A program made the translations under genes and the position numbers. Below the pieces are notes generated by a model. The model ran no database searches and had not been told where the DNA came from. It saw only the letters and a list, made by a program, of their open reading frames with translations. From Rhodococcus sp. CH91 (GTDB lineage: Bacteria > Actinomycetota > Actinomycetes > Mycobacteriales > Mycobacteriaceae), in the NCBI RefSeq assembly GCF_022554085.1, contig NZ_JAKFYR010000002.1, positions 62,001 through 126,000 of the forward strand: a stretch of 64,000 bases of DNA, read 5' to 3'. Of this stretch, positions 1-8,242 are shown piece by piece (position 1 is the stretch's first letter; the number at the start of each line of letters is the position of its first letter).

Positions 1-502
1 AGTTCTCGGCACTTCCCTCGGCGGGGACCGCACCGTCGGTGAACCGCATCCGGTAGTTGCGCGCCCATGCGATGTAGTCGGGAAGCGGCGTCGGTTCGAT
101 CGAGTCGGCGACGGGCACAGCAGGTGCGCTCACCTCTGTCGACGACCAGGTGGGACGGCGCAGGCCGAAGACCGCTGTCGCGGTGGTGGTGACCTCCCCG
201 GCCTGGGCGAGTTCGACCGACCAGTGCTGGGTGGAGCGGTTCGTGCGCACCGGCCGCACCGTGATGTCGAACGGCCCGTCGGCGATCGGACCGGCGAAGT
301 TGACCGTCAAGGAGATCGGGCTGCCGAGCACCTCGGGATGCCGTTCGATCGCCCGCAGCACGGTTGCGGCGGTGACGCCACCGAACGGTCCGACCATGTT
401 CGCGTAGGCCGGGTGGGTGTGCCCCTCGGTGTGGTCCTCACGGACCGGGAACAGGTCGACGGCGGCGTCGAAGGCATGTGTGGTCACCGAGGTGTCGGTC
501 AT
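1..502 (-). CDS. Acyl-CoA thioesterase-like hotdog protein (partial, C-terminus outside window)
   Basis: The reading frame is open from an ATG at 502 to the window edge, so only the N-terminal ~167 residues are present. The protein begins MTDTSVTTHAFDAAVDL and continues with a TesB/4HBT_3-like hotdog pattern (HPAYANMVGPFGGVTAATVLR, then a strand ending in RSTQHWSVELAQAG). Family members hydrolyse acyl-CoA thioesters in the cytoplasm; the substrate cannot be told here. It is followed on the same strand upstream by the alpha/beta hydrolase at 590-1432, about 87 bp away, so the two may be co-transcribed. The broad thioesterase family is fairly safe, the exact subfamily is not. Confidence 0.75.
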   Translation of the reverse strand, partial: MTDTSVTTHAFDAAVDLFPVREDHTEGHTHPAYANMVGPFGGVTAATVLRAIERHPEVLGSPISLTVNFAGPIADGPFDITVRPVRTNRSTQHWSVELAQAGEVTTTATAVFGLRRPTWSSTEVSAPAVPVADSIEPTPLPDYIAWARNYRMRFTDGAVPAEGSAEN

Positions 503-589
503 GGCAGGGCTCCTCGAAGCAACGGGGTCGTTCGCACTGGGCGACCGGAGGTCGCGGCTACATTCTTGCGCGACATGCTCGGATTGTCG

Positions 590-1432
590 TCACGCGGTTC
601 CGCGCCGTCGTACGGCATCCGCAACCTCGCGGGGCGCCTCCTCCGGGATCCAGTGCGAGACGTCCGGGAGAACCACGAATTCGTAATCGGCATCCACGAA
701 TTCGCCGCACCGCTCGGCGCCGGCCCGTGCGATCGCCGTGTCGCCGGTGCTCCAGATGTAGGTGGTGGGCACCCGGACGACAGGAGTCGCATCCAGATCG
801 CGGGTCATCGCTCGGTACCAGTTCAGGGTGGCGGTGAGCGCACCGGGAGCCGCCAGCGTCGCCACGTAATGATCGACGGCATCGCGGCCCACGCTGGGCG
901 CGAACATGGCTCGCAAACGTCTCGCGTCGTCGGCGAGAAGGAGGTTCTCCGCCTTGCCCTCCTCGCGGAACACACGGATGTACGACGCGCGTTCGCGCTG
1001 GTCGTCGTCCTCCCGCAGCGCCCACCCGTAGGCGGCGAGATGGGGAATCGACAGCGCAGTGAGGGTCGAGATGCGGTCGGGATGGTGGGCTGCGAGATAC
1101 CACGCCACCGCCGCTCCCCAGTCGTGTCCGACGAGGTGCACCCGGTCGATCCCGAACTCGTCGAGCAGGCCGAGTACGTCCCCGGCGAGGGCCGGCATGC
1201 CGTAGTGGTCCACTCCCACCGGCCGGGCGCCGGGAGAGTATCCGCGCTGGTCGGGTGCGACGACACGGAAACCGTGCTCGACGAGCAGCCGCGCCACCGA
1301 CGTCCAGCTGCGCGAGGTCTGGGGAAAGCCGTGCAGGAGCACGACGGGGGTTCCGTCCGGTGGGCCTGCCACGCGAACGTCGAAGGTCAGCTCGTCGTAC
1401 CCGGCGGGCCCGGTCTCTGCCATGGGAACCAC
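590..1432 (-). CDS. Alpha/beta hydrolase, epoxide hydrolase / haloalkane dehalogenase-like
   Basis: This 280-residue protein has an alpha/beta-hydrolase core with the oxyanion loop LLHGFPQTSRSW near residues 33-44. The nucleophile elbow GHDWGA carries Asp rather than Ser, which is typical of epoxide hydrolases and haloalkane dehalogenases. A later acidic residue (STGDTAI) and a histidine (DVSHWIPEE) complete a plausible triad. It probably acts in the cytoplasm on a small hydrophobic ester, epoxide or halide. ATG 1432 is used; an in-frame ATG at 1423 (MAETG) is an equally good start. It lies downstream of the TetR gene on the same strand, separated by about 60 bp. The substrate is unknown. Confidence 0.85.
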   Translation of the reverse strand: MVPMAETGPAGYDELTFDVRVAGPPDGTPVVLLHGFPQTSRSWTSVARLLVEHGFRVVAPDQRGYSPGARPVGVDHYGMPALAGDVLGLLDEFGIDRVHLVGHDWGAAVAWYLAAHHPDRISTLTALSIPHLAAYGWALREDDDQRERASYIRVFREEGKAENLLLADDARRLRAMFAPSVGRDAVDHYVATLAAPGALTATLNWYRAMTRDLDATPVVRVPTTYIWSTGDTAIARAGAERCGEFVDADYEFVVLPDVSHWIPEEAPREVADAVRRRGTA

Positions 1433-1493
1433 GTTACGGAAAGGCGCGTGCCTCCGACACGATTTCCCGTGCGCGCCGGTCGCGGCAGGGAGT

Positions 1494-2150
1494 TCACCGC
1501 GGCTTCCGGGTCGTGCGCCCGGGTTTCCATGCCGCTGTTCCGAGCAGGATCAGGCGCATCTGCTTCTCTCCGCGGGTGACCACGTCCGCTTCCTGCTCGC
1601 TGCCGGCACGGTCGACCGCGAGCAGATCGAGGACGAAATCGAGCATCGCGGTCACCAGGAGGTCCGCCGCCATCTCGAGGTCGTCGAATTCCCAGTTCTC
1701 GAGTCCGGGCGCGCGGCCCAGGTCGGCTGCCAGTTCGCTCGTCAGCAGACGCAGTTCGACGGAGATCGCGGATGCGACCTGGGGTAGCCCGCCGTGGCGT
1801 TCGCGTGCCAGGAAGCGGAAGGCCGCCTTGTGTGCCCGCACCTGCTGGACCAGGACGTCCAGAGACTGGCGTGCGCCCGCAGGGCCGGGTGTGCGCCGCG
1901 CCTCCCGTAGGAGGCGACGCAGCACGCGCATCGTGTCGGCCGCGAGGGTGACACCGAGTTCGTCCATGGAGGAGAAGTGCCGATAGAACGCCGTGGGCAC
2001 GATCCCCGCGTGACGGGCCACCTCCCGCAGGCTCACGGCGCCGAGCCCCCGGTCCGCGGACAGGTCGAGTGCGGCATCGAGAAGTGCCTGCCGGGTGCGT
2101 TCCTTGCGTTCGGCGCGCGTTGCCGGGGTAGGGGCGGAGGCTGTGGACAC
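1494..2150 (-). CDS. TetR-family transcriptional regulator, probable control of the desaturase operon
   Basis: The 218-residue protein has an N-terminal TetR helix-turn-helix at about residues 15-62 (ERKERTRQALLDAALDLSADRG, then VSLREVARHAGIVPTAFYRHF) and a diverged C-terminal ligand domain. It is divergent from the ferredoxin reductase-desaturase pair, and the 154-bp gap between them contains palindromes. That arrangement matches TetR-type repressors of fatty acid desaturation such as DesT in Pseudomonas, so it probably senses acyl-CoA and represses the desaturase genes. Family assignment is secure; the ligand and target are inferred from position. Confidence 0.85.
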   Translation of the reverse strand: MSTASAPTPATRAERKERTRQALLDAALDLSADRGLGAVSLREVARHAGIVPTAFYRHFSSMDELGVTLAADTMRVLRRLLREARRTPGPAGARQSLDVLVQQVRAHKAAFRFLARERHGGLPQVASAISVELRLLTSELAADLGRAPGLENWEFDDLEMAADLLVTAMLDFVLDLLAVDRAGSEQEADVVTRGEKQMRLILLGTAAWKPGRTTRKPR

Positions 2151-2184
2151 GCCCCGAGTCTAGGCACCACCCGGCCGTCGTCGT

Positions 2185-2234
2185 GGATGCATCTGTAACC
2201 GCCGTCACATCCGGGTTGACAGATAGGTGCATCC
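2185..2234. repeat. Interrupted inverted repeat in the TetR/desaturase intergenic region
   Basis: GGATGCATCTGT (2185-2196) is mirrored by ACAGAT-AGG-TGCATCC (2219-2234), an imperfect inverted repeat with a 22-bp spacer. The right arm overlaps the -35-like TTGACA at 2216-2221. It could be a second regulator site or a looped operator. No binding evidence is available. Confidence 0.4.
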
Positions 2235-2270
2235 GGCTGTCACACTGATTTCAGTGCACACTCGTTCACT
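2216..2270 (+). promoter_or_regulatory. Candidate promoter and repressor operator of the ferredoxin reductase-desaturase operon
   Basis: A consensus -35 TTGACA lies at 2216-2221. About 20 bp further on is a perfect 14-bp palindrome, CACTGA-TT-TCAGTG (2243-2256), where the -10 and start site should be. It runs into a second, looser palindrome AGTG-C-AC-ACTC-GT-T-CACT (2253-2270). The layout of the second one resembles operators described for TetR-type fatty acid regulators. A repressor bound here would block transcription. The -10 itself is weak (CACACT at 2241), so the promoter is a prediction. Confidence 0.5.
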
Positions 2271-2304
2271 GAGCACGCAGAGGTCTACCGAAAGGCGGAC
2301 AGAC

Positions 2305-3423
2305 ATGATCGTGCATGACCTCCCGAGCTCCACCACTCGACCGCGTTCGCTGCGGAAAGCACTGGTAGCTGCCCTGGGAGTGCTCTCCTATCCGCACCAC
2401 CCGGACCGCTATCTCGAACTCGCGGATCCGCTCCTCGTCACCTCCGCGAATTATGCCCGGATTACGGATGTCGACCGAAATGCCGTCGGCTCGGTCACGA
2501 TCACGGTGCGGCCCGCACGGCCGTGCCGGCCTCTCCCCGGTCAGCACGTGACGGTCTCGGTCCGCGTGGACGGTGTGCGGTACACGCGCTGCTACTCGCC
2601 GACCGTCCTCGACGCCGGCACCGAGGAGCGCCCCGACCTCAGGTTCACCATCGGTCTGCACCCCGAGGGCACCGTCTCGCGGCATCTCCACGACCACGCG
2701 GAAGTCGGAGGCGTCGTCGAACTCGGAACTCCTGCAGGCGAGTTCGTACTTCCGCATCCGCGTCCCCGGCGACTGCTGTTCGTCGCCGCGGGATCCGGCC
2801 TGACCCCCGTGCTGTCGATGCTCAGCGGTCTCGTCGCGGAGGGATACGACGGGGCCGCGGTCCTGCTCTACTACACCCGCACGCCCGAGCACGTCCCCCG
2901 GCGCGACGAACTCGACGCCCTCGCGGCCCGGCCGAACGTCGAGATCGTGCACGTGCACACCCGTTCCGGCGAGGGGCTGCTGCACGGGCGGTTCGATCGG
3001 GCTCATCTCACCGCCGTCGCACCCTGGTATGCCGACACGCCGGCCTATGTGTGCGGACCGCCGGAACTGCTCGAACAGATCCGCGAGGTCTACACCTCCC
3101 ACGGTTCCGGGACGATGGTGAACAGCGAGGAGTTCGCCCTGCGGACACCCGCCGTCTCCCCGGGTGAGGCCGGGGGAGAGGTGTCCTTCGCGGCATCCGG
3201 GATCGTCGCCGGGAACACCGGTTCGACACTGCTCGAACAGGCGGAGTCCGCCGGACTCAGCCCCGAGCACGGTTGCCGGATGGGTATCTGCCACAGCTGC
3301 ACGGCCATCCGGTTGTCGGGCTGCACGCGTGACGTGCGCACCGGGGATGTCGATTCGGAGCCCGGCCGACGCATCCAGATCTGTGTGAATGCCCCCGTCG
3401 GCGACGTCGCCGTCGAACTCTGA
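2305..3423 (+). CDS. Ferredoxin reductase with C-terminal 2Fe-2S domain, electron donor to the desaturase
   Basis: The 372-residue protein has an FAD/NAD(P)-binding ferredoxin-reductase module (RYTRCYSPT for flavin, VAAGSGLTPVLSML for nucleotide, YVCGPPELL near the C-end of the module). A plant-type ferredoxin domain follows with Cys spacing HGCRMGICHSC...ICVN. It passes electrons from NAD(P)H to the di-iron desaturase encoded next, as the Rv3230c/Rv3229c pair does in M. tuberculosis. ATG 2305 is chosen because GAAAGGCGG lies at a good distance; the upstream in-frame starts have none. The desaturase gene begins 44 bp after the stop with its own strong RBS. Confidence 0.9.
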   Translation: MIVHDLPSSTTRPRSLRKALVAALGVLSYPHHPDRYLELADPLLVTSANYARITDVDRNAVGSVTITVRPARPCRPLPGQHVTVSVRVDGVRYTRCYSPTVLDAGTEERPDLRFTIGLHPEGTVSRHLHDHAEVGGVVELGTPAGEFVLPHPRPRRLLFVAAGSGLTPVLSMLSGLVAEGYDGAAVLLYYTRTPEHVPRRDELDALAARPNVEIVHVHTRSGEGLLHGRFDRAHLTAVAPWYADTPAYVCGPPELLEQIREVYTSHGSGTMVNSEEFALRTPAVSPGEAGGEVSFAASGIVAGNTGSTLLEQAESAGLSPEHGCRMGICHSCTAIRLSGCTRDVRTGDVDSEPGRRIQICVNAPVGDVAVEL

Positions 3424-3467
3424 GTGGACCGAGCCACCGGCACTCCCCGAACCCTTTGGAGGACATC

Positions 3468-4733
3468 ATGTTCGGATTGTCCCTACCTTCTCTTCCGTCC
3501 ATTCCGTTCCTGCCGTTCCTGTCGGGACGCCCTGCCGCGGCCGATCCTGAACCGCTCGTTCTCGACCGGGAGAGCGTCGAGAAGATCGGGCTCGAACTCG
3601 ACGCGCTGCGTGAGGAGACTCTGGCCTCGCTCGGTGACGACGACAGGGAGTATCTCTACCGGGTCATCAAGGCGCAGAGAGGATTCGAGGTAGCGGGTCG
3701 CGGCCTGTTGTTCCTCGGATTCTTCCCGCCCGCCTGGGTGGCCGGCGTCGCGGCGCTGAGCGTGTCGAAGATCCTCGACAACATGGAGATCGGGCACAAC
3801 GTGATGCACGGCCAGTACGACTGGATGCGTGAACCCTCCCTGAACTCCCGGGTGTTCGAATGGGACACGGTATGTCCGTCGGATCAGTGGCGGCACTCTC
3901 ACAACTACATGCACCACACGTACACCAACATCCTCGGCCAGGACCGCGACATCGGATACGGCATCCTGCGCATGGACCCGGCGCAGAAGTGGCATCCCTA
4001 CTATCTCGGCAATCCGGTCTACGCGACCGCCCTCATGCTGCTGTTCGAATGGGGCGTCATGATGCACGATGCGGAGGTCGACCGGATCGTCGCCGGTAAG
4101 CGTTCGTGGCGCGAGGTGATCCCGGTCGCCAAGGGCTGGTGGCGGAAGGCGGGGCGGCAGGTACTCAAGGACTACATCGCCTTCCCGCTGTTGAGCGGTC
4201 CGCTGTTCGTGCCCACACTGCTCGGCAACGCGACCGCCAATCTGGTGCGCAACGTGTGGGCGTACTCGATCATCTTCTGCGGGCACTTCCCGTCCGGTGT
4301 GCAGTCCTTCACCGAGGAGGAGACCGCCGACGAGACGCGTGGTGAGTGGTACGTCCGGCAGATGCTGGGCAGCGCGAACATCTCCGGGACGCCCCTGTTC
4401 CACATCATGTCGGGCAACCTCTCGCACCAGATCGAACACCACCTCTTCCCGGATCTCCCGGCGCACCGCTATCCCGAACTGGCGCCGCGCGTGCGCGAGT
4501 TGTGCGACAGATACGGCCTGCCGTACAACACCGGGGGTTTCACCGAGCAGGTGGCATCGGTGTGGAGGAAGATCTTCGTGCTCGCGCTCCCGCCGAGCTG
4601 GTCGCCTTCCGAGCCGGAGTCGCCAGTGGTGATCGAACGGCATCGTTCCGCCGACTATCCGTTCGAGGATGGGGGTACCCTCGCCGACGACACGACAGAG
4701 GGGGCCGAGCATGGTCGGAAGGTTCGAGCGTAA
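3468..4733 (+). CDS. desA3: Membrane fatty acid (stearoyl-CoA) desaturase, DesA3-like
   Basis: This 421-residue integral membrane di-iron desaturase shows three histidine boxes: HNVMHGQYD, HSHNYMHHTY and HQIEHHLFPDLP. Hydrophobic stretches surround residues 70-90 and 240-280. The family inserts a cis double bond (usually delta-9) into acyl-CoA at the membrane, feeding oleate into phospholipids and mycolates. The start is ATG 3468 with GGAGG (3458-3462) just upstream. The preceding reductase is the likely electron donor, and the divergent TetR gene the likely regulator. The C-terminal 40 residues are acidic and variable. The last 23 bp overlap the next small gene. Confidence 0.92.
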   Translation: MFGLSLPSLPSIPFLPFLSGRPAAADPEPLVLDRESVEKIGLELDALREETLASLGDDDREYLYRVIKAQRGFEVAGRGLLFLGFFPPAWVAGVAALSVSKILDNMEIGHNVMHGQYDWMREPSLNSRVFEWDTVCPSDQWRHSHNYMHHTYTNILGQDRDIGYGILRMDPAQKWHPYYLGNPVYATALMLLFEWGVMMHDAEVDRIVAGKRSWREVIPVAKGWWRKAGRQVLKDYIAFPLLSGPLFVPTLLGNATANLVRNVWAYSIIFCGHFPSGVQSFTEEETADETRGEWYVRQMLGSANISGTPLFHIMSGNLSHQIEHHLFPDLPAHRYPELAPRVRELCDRYGLPYNTGGFTEQVASVWRKIFVLALPPSWSPSEPESPVVIERHRSADYPFEDGGTLADDTTEGAEHGRKVRA

Positions 4734-4956
4734 CAAGGACACGATCCAGGAGGTCACCGAATCCGCGGCCACCCGCGTCGGTGCCATCGCCGGAATCATC
4801 GCCGGTGCCGTCCGGGACGTCACGCGCGAGATCGGTGAGTTGATCAGCGATGCGATCGAGATGCGCGAGGCCGCCCGCGCCGCGCGCGACGACGAGGAAC
4901 GCGAGGAAGGGCCGGCGACGCCGGAGCCGCGTCGGCCGGCCCCTCCCGAGGACTGA
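4711..4956 (+). CDS. Small conserved-type hypothetical protein overlapping the desaturase gene
   Basis: An 81-residue protein begins at ATG 4711, inside the end of the desaturase gene (23-bp overlap, other frame), with a GAGGGGG motif a few bases upstream. Residues 1-55 are predicted helical, with a short hydrophobic stretch (VGAIAGIIAGAV, about 23-34). The tail is strongly charged and Pro-rich (RDDEEREEGPATPEPRRPAPPED). The overlap suggests translational coupling to the desaturase. I recognise no domain; a membrane-associated accessory role is only a guess. The stop is 9 bp from the convergent transporter gene. Confidence 0.65.
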   Translation: MVGRFERNKDTIQEVTESAATRVGAIAGIIAGAVRDVTREIGELISDAIEMREAARAARDDEEREEGPATPEPRRPAPPED

Positions 4957-4965
4957 CCGAGCGGC

Positions 4966-6270
4966 TCACGGACGGATCGTCGTGGAGGTTTCGCGTGCTG
5001 CGGGCACCTTGGTGACGAGGGTCAGCAACACCGAGACCAGGGCGATGACGCCGATGGTGGTGTAGGCGAGGGTGTAGGCCTTCTCCTGGCCGATCAGTGC
5101 CGAGGCGACGATCGGGCCGATGATGCCACCGAGGCTCCAGCCGATGAGCATCAGTCCGTAGATGGCACCGGCATTGCGGACACCGAAGAAGTCGCCTGCG
5201 GTGGCGGGCATGGTGCCGAAGGTGCCGCCGTAACACAGGTAGACGATCGCGGCCAGGATCGAGAACAGCACGATGCTGTCGGCGTGGGGCAGCACGATCA
5301 GGCACACGCCCTGGAGCACGAGGATGGCGGCGAAGGTCTTCATCCGGCCGAGATAGTCGGAGATCGCCGCCCACACGATCCGTCCGGCTCCGTTGAAGAT
5401 CGCCAGCACACCCACCAGCGACGCCGCGCCGGTGACGCTGAAGCCCGCGATGTCGGTCGCGCTCGGCTTGGCCTGGGAGATCAAGGCGATGCCGGCGGCC
5501 ACACTCAGGGTGAGGATCGCGGTGAGCAGGTACCACTGCGGCGTACGCAATGCCTCGCCCTGGGTGTACTCCTTACCTCCGGTCGCTCCGCCGCCGGCGG
5601 TGACGGGCTCGAAGCCCGGCACGGTGTAGCCCTCGGGAGGGTTGCGGAAGATCGCCGCGCCGAGCAGGGACATCACGAGATAGGCGAGGCCCAGGGGAAG
5701 GAACGCGCTCGTGGGATCCTCGGGATTCCGGTTGATGAGCCACTGGGCGACCGGGGAGGTGAGCACCGCGCCGAACCCGAAGCCGCCCACCGCGAGCCCG
5801 GTGATGAGTCCGGTCTTGTCGGGGAACCACTTCTGCAACATGGCGATCGGGACGATGTACGCGAAGCCGAGCCCGAAGCCGCTGATGACGCCGTATCCGA
5901 GGATGAGCAGCCAGTAGTCGTCGGAGCCGTCGGTGAAGGAGGCGAGCAGAATTCCCAGGGCGTAGATGACACCGCCGACGAGCGCGACGAGACGAGGGCC
6001 CTTCAGATCCTGGAGCCGGCCTCCGGCGTAGGTGCCGAGGAAGATCATGCCGATCGTGACGGTGAAGGGGAGCGAGGCCTGAACCTTGCCGAGCTGCCAG
6101 GAGTCGGCGCTCTCGAGAGCCCCGCCGAAGACCGACCAGGCATAGACCGCGCCGATCGAGAACTGCAACAGCAGCGCACCGGCGACCAGCAACCACCGGA
6201 AGGTCCCCGGCGGTTGTCCGTCCGGTGCAGCGGTGCTGCGTCGCTCGTGCGTGCCCTGGTCGGAGTCCAT
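4966..6270 (-). CDS. OFA-family MFS transporter (oxalate/formate antiporter type)
   Basis: The 434-residue protein has twelve hydrophobic segments and begins MDSDQGTHERRST before the first segment (WLLVAGALLLQFSIGAVYAWS). That first helix is typical of the OFA subfamily of the major facilitator superfamily, as are the GFGLGFAYIVPIAMLQKWFPDKTGL and AVGGFGFGA stretches. The start is ATG 6270 with AAGGAG upstream on the coding strand. It is the last gene of the formate dehydrogenase operon, 32 bp after the NrfD-type gene, so carriage of formate or another small carboxylate is likely. The substrate is inferred from position and family. Confidence 0.88.
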   Translation of the reverse strand: MDSDQGTHERRSTAAPDGQPPGTFRWLLVAGALLLQFSIGAVYAWSVFGGALESADSWQLGKVQASLPFTVTIGMIFLGTYAGGRLQDLKGPRLVALVGGVIYALGILLASFTDGSDDYWLLILGYGVISGFGLGFAYIVPIAMLQKWFPDKTGLITGLAVGGFGFGAVLTSPVAQWLINRNPEDPTSAFLPLGLAYLVMSLLGAAIFRNPPEGYTVPGFEPVTAGGGATGGKEYTQGEALRTPQWYLLTAILTLSVAAGIALISQAKPSATDIAGFSVTGAASLVGVLAIFNGAGRIVWAAISDYLGRMKTFAAILVLQGVCLIVLPHADSIVLFSILAAIVYLCYGGTFGTMPATAGDFFGVRNAGAIYGLMLIGWSLGGIIGPIVASALIGQEKAYTLAYTTIGVIALVSVLLTLVTKVPAARETSTTIRP

Positions 6271-6302
6271 GCCGTTCTCCTTCGCTCTGCCGACTGGCGG
6301 CG

Positions 6303-7331
6303 TCAACCCCGATAGCGCACCGGTTCCCCGCGATCGACCCGTTCGCGCTGGGGAACGACGGTGTACTTCGGGTCCTTCGCCGAGGCGATGCCCGCCTCGA
6401 ACACCCCGAGACGGGTGCACAGTGAGCCTGCCATGAGCGCGGCACCGGAGATCATCGAGAGCGCGCGGCTACGGCGACCGGCGAGTGCGCCGAGAGCCCC
6501 TGCCGCGGTCAGTGCGGTGCTGGCCTTCATCAGCCGCCCTGCCCTGCCCTCGTGGAGAGCCTCCGCAGCAAGTCCCATCGACTGTTCCATCCGTCGCTCC
6601 GTGACCAGTTCGACCAGTGCGCCGCCGACGGCGAAGGCTCGCGCGGGCCCGGCCTCGGCGACCGGCGCACCCAGAAGCCCGAGACCGCCGGACGCGGCGG
6701 CCGCCGATCCGCAGAAGACGAAGGGAAGCTCCTTGTAGGCGGAGTGCCAGGCGGGAGTTGCGGTGTCGGAGAGCAGTACTCCGGTGTAGGCGGCCACTGG
6801 CGGTGCGGTCAGAGCCCCCACCATCCCCGCGGGCCGGCCGACGGCGAGAAGGAGCCGGACAGGCCCGCGCTTCCATCGGCGGGGCAGCATCGAAGCCAGT
6901 TCCGCCGCCGCGGCGGCACCCGCGAACGGACCGTGCAGGGACAGGATCCAGGTGCCCACGGACATCGGCGAGGTCGGCTTCGCCACCCTCAGCATGTTGA
7001 GGAAGCGGGACGGCTTACCCAGATCGCGGACGAGGGCGCCGACGCTGACGAGCAGGGACGCCAGCGACCCGAACCGCGCGACCCGTCGCAGCGCGGGGCG
7101 GCCCGTGAGATCCGCGCCCGCGGCGAGCAGCGAGGATCCTGCCGCCACCCCTCCGGTGAACAGATAGACGGCGATGTCGTGTTCCCACGGTGCCGGCTTC
7201 ACGACGGAACGCCCGTAATAGGACTCGAAATCGGCCTCCGGCACCATCAGCCGATCGCCACCACCGCCACCGCGGCGGGGACCCGACCGGTGGGGGCTGC
7301 CCGGGCTGCCGCCGTGCTGGACCCCGGTCAT
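6303..7331 (-). CDS. NrfD/PsrC-type membrane subunit of formate dehydrogenase
   Basis: The 342-residue protein has a hydrophilic N-terminus (MTGVQHGGSPGSPHR) and about eight hydrophobic segments, with the NrfD hallmarks PWEHDIAVYLFTGGVAAGSSLLAAG and DLGKPSRFLNMLRV followed by PMSVGTWILSLHG. Members anchor molybdenum oxidoreductases and pass electrons to the quinone pool without haem. ATG 7331 overlaps the stop of the Fe-S subunit gene (ATGA), showing translational coupling. It replaces the cytochrome b subunit used in E. coli FDH-N/FDH-O. The family call is strong. Confidence 0.88.
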   Translation of the reverse strand: MTGVQHGGSPGSPHRSGPRRGGGGGDRLMVPEADFESYYGRSVVKPAPWEHDIAVYLFTGGVAAGSSLLAAGADLTGRPALRRVARFGSLASLLVSVGALVRDLGKPSRFLNMLRVAKPTSPMSVGTWILSLHGPFAGAAAAAELASMLPRRWKRGPVRLLLAVGRPAGMVGALTAPPVAAYTGVLLSDTATPAWHSAYKELPFVFCGSAAAASGGLGLLGAPVAEAGPARAFAVGGALVELVTERRMEQSMGLAAEALHEGRAGRLMKASTALTAAGALGALAGRRSRALSMISGAALMAGSLCTRLGVFEAGIASAKDPKYTVVPQRERVDRGEPVRYRG

Positions 7332-8242
7332 CGGTGCCTCCTCAGGAACGACACGGCTGCGCCCGCCAGCATCGCGACCGCCGCGACGGCAGCCCGGTTC
7401 CACATCTCCGGTAGGTCCTTGGTGGTCACCACCGGATCCGGAGGCAGGCCGTAGACCTCGGGTTCGTCGAGCAACAGGAAGAAAGCGCCGGTTCCCCCGA
7501 CACCGTCCTCGGGGTCGTGTCCGTAGAGCCGGGCTTCGGCGACACCCTGTTCCTGCAGCCGTGCCAGTCGCTCGTCGGCCCGGCGGCGAAGCTCCTCGAC
7601 GTCGCCGTACTGGATCGACTCGGTGGGACACGCCTGCGCACACGCAGGTGTCTGACCGTCGGTGAGCCGGTCGTAACAGAGGGTGCACTTCTGGGCGATG
7701 CCGACCTTGGGATCTCCGTCCGGTCCCTTCCGGCGGTCGATGACACCGTACGGACAGGCGGCGACGCAATAGCCGCAGCCGTTGCAGATCTCGTCCTGCA
7801 CCACCACGGTGCCGAACTCGCTGCGGAACAGGGAACCGGTCGGGCAGACGTCGAGACAGGCTGCGTGCGTGCAGTGTTTGCACACGTCCGAGGACATCAG
7901 CCACCGGAAGTCGGGCTTCTCCTCCGCCGGCAGCTCGCTCGGTGCCGCACCGACGGTGGGCAGGCCCAGCGACACCGGTGCCGGCTTCTCGGCCGGCCGT
8001 TCGATGAAGGCGACGTGCCGCCACTGGTTGGCGTTGAGCGAGTGGCTGTTGTCGTAGGAGGTGCCGAGCATCTCGAACGCGTTCTCGGGGACGTCGTTCC
8101 ATTCCTTGCAGGCGACCTCGCACGCCTTGCAGCCGATGCACACACTGGTGTCGGTGAAGAAACCCTTCCGCGCCGGCGAATCCTCGTAGCCGGCGTCGGT
8201 GGTCGGGTCGAGCGGTCCGAAGAAACTGTTGCGGCCGATCAC
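7328..8242 (-). CDS. fdhB: Formate dehydrogenase iron-sulfur (beta) subunit
   Basis: The 304-residue ferredoxin-like subunit carries four cysteine clusters: CIGCKACEVACKEW, CKHCTHAACLDVCP, CNGCGYCVAACPYG and CTLCYDRLTDGQTPACAQACP. Together these would hold four [4Fe-4S] centres. A C-terminal hydrophobic helix (WNRAAVAAVAMLAGAAVSF) fits membrane attachment, as in FdnH. It relays electrons from the molybdenum subunit to the NrfD-type subunit. The start is GTG 8242, overlapping the alpha-subunit stop (GTGA), and the stop overlaps the next start, so the three genes are tightly coupled. Confidence 0.92.
   Translation of the reverse strand: MIGRNSFFGPLDPTTDAGYEDSPARKGFFTDTSVCIGCKACEVACKEWNDVPENAFEMLGTSYDNSHSLNANQWRHVAFIERPAEKPAPVSLGLPTVGAAPSELPAEEKPDFRWLMSSDVCKHCTHAACLDVCPTGSLFRSEFGTVVVQDEICNGCGYCVAACPYGVIDRRKGPDGDPKVGIAQKCTLCYDRLTDGQTPACAQACPTESIQYGDVEELRRRADERLARLQEQGVAEARLYGHDPEDGVGGTGAFFLLLDEPEVYGLPPDPVVTTKDLPEMWNRAAVAAVAMLAGAAVSFLRRHR

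Noticed and set aside
224-1579. Long plus-strand open frame (451 codons) over the hydrolase gene
   Set aside because: It is antisense to a clear alpha/beta hydrolase, has low-complexity Arg/Gly/His-rich composition and no domain; GC-rich DNA gives many such frames.
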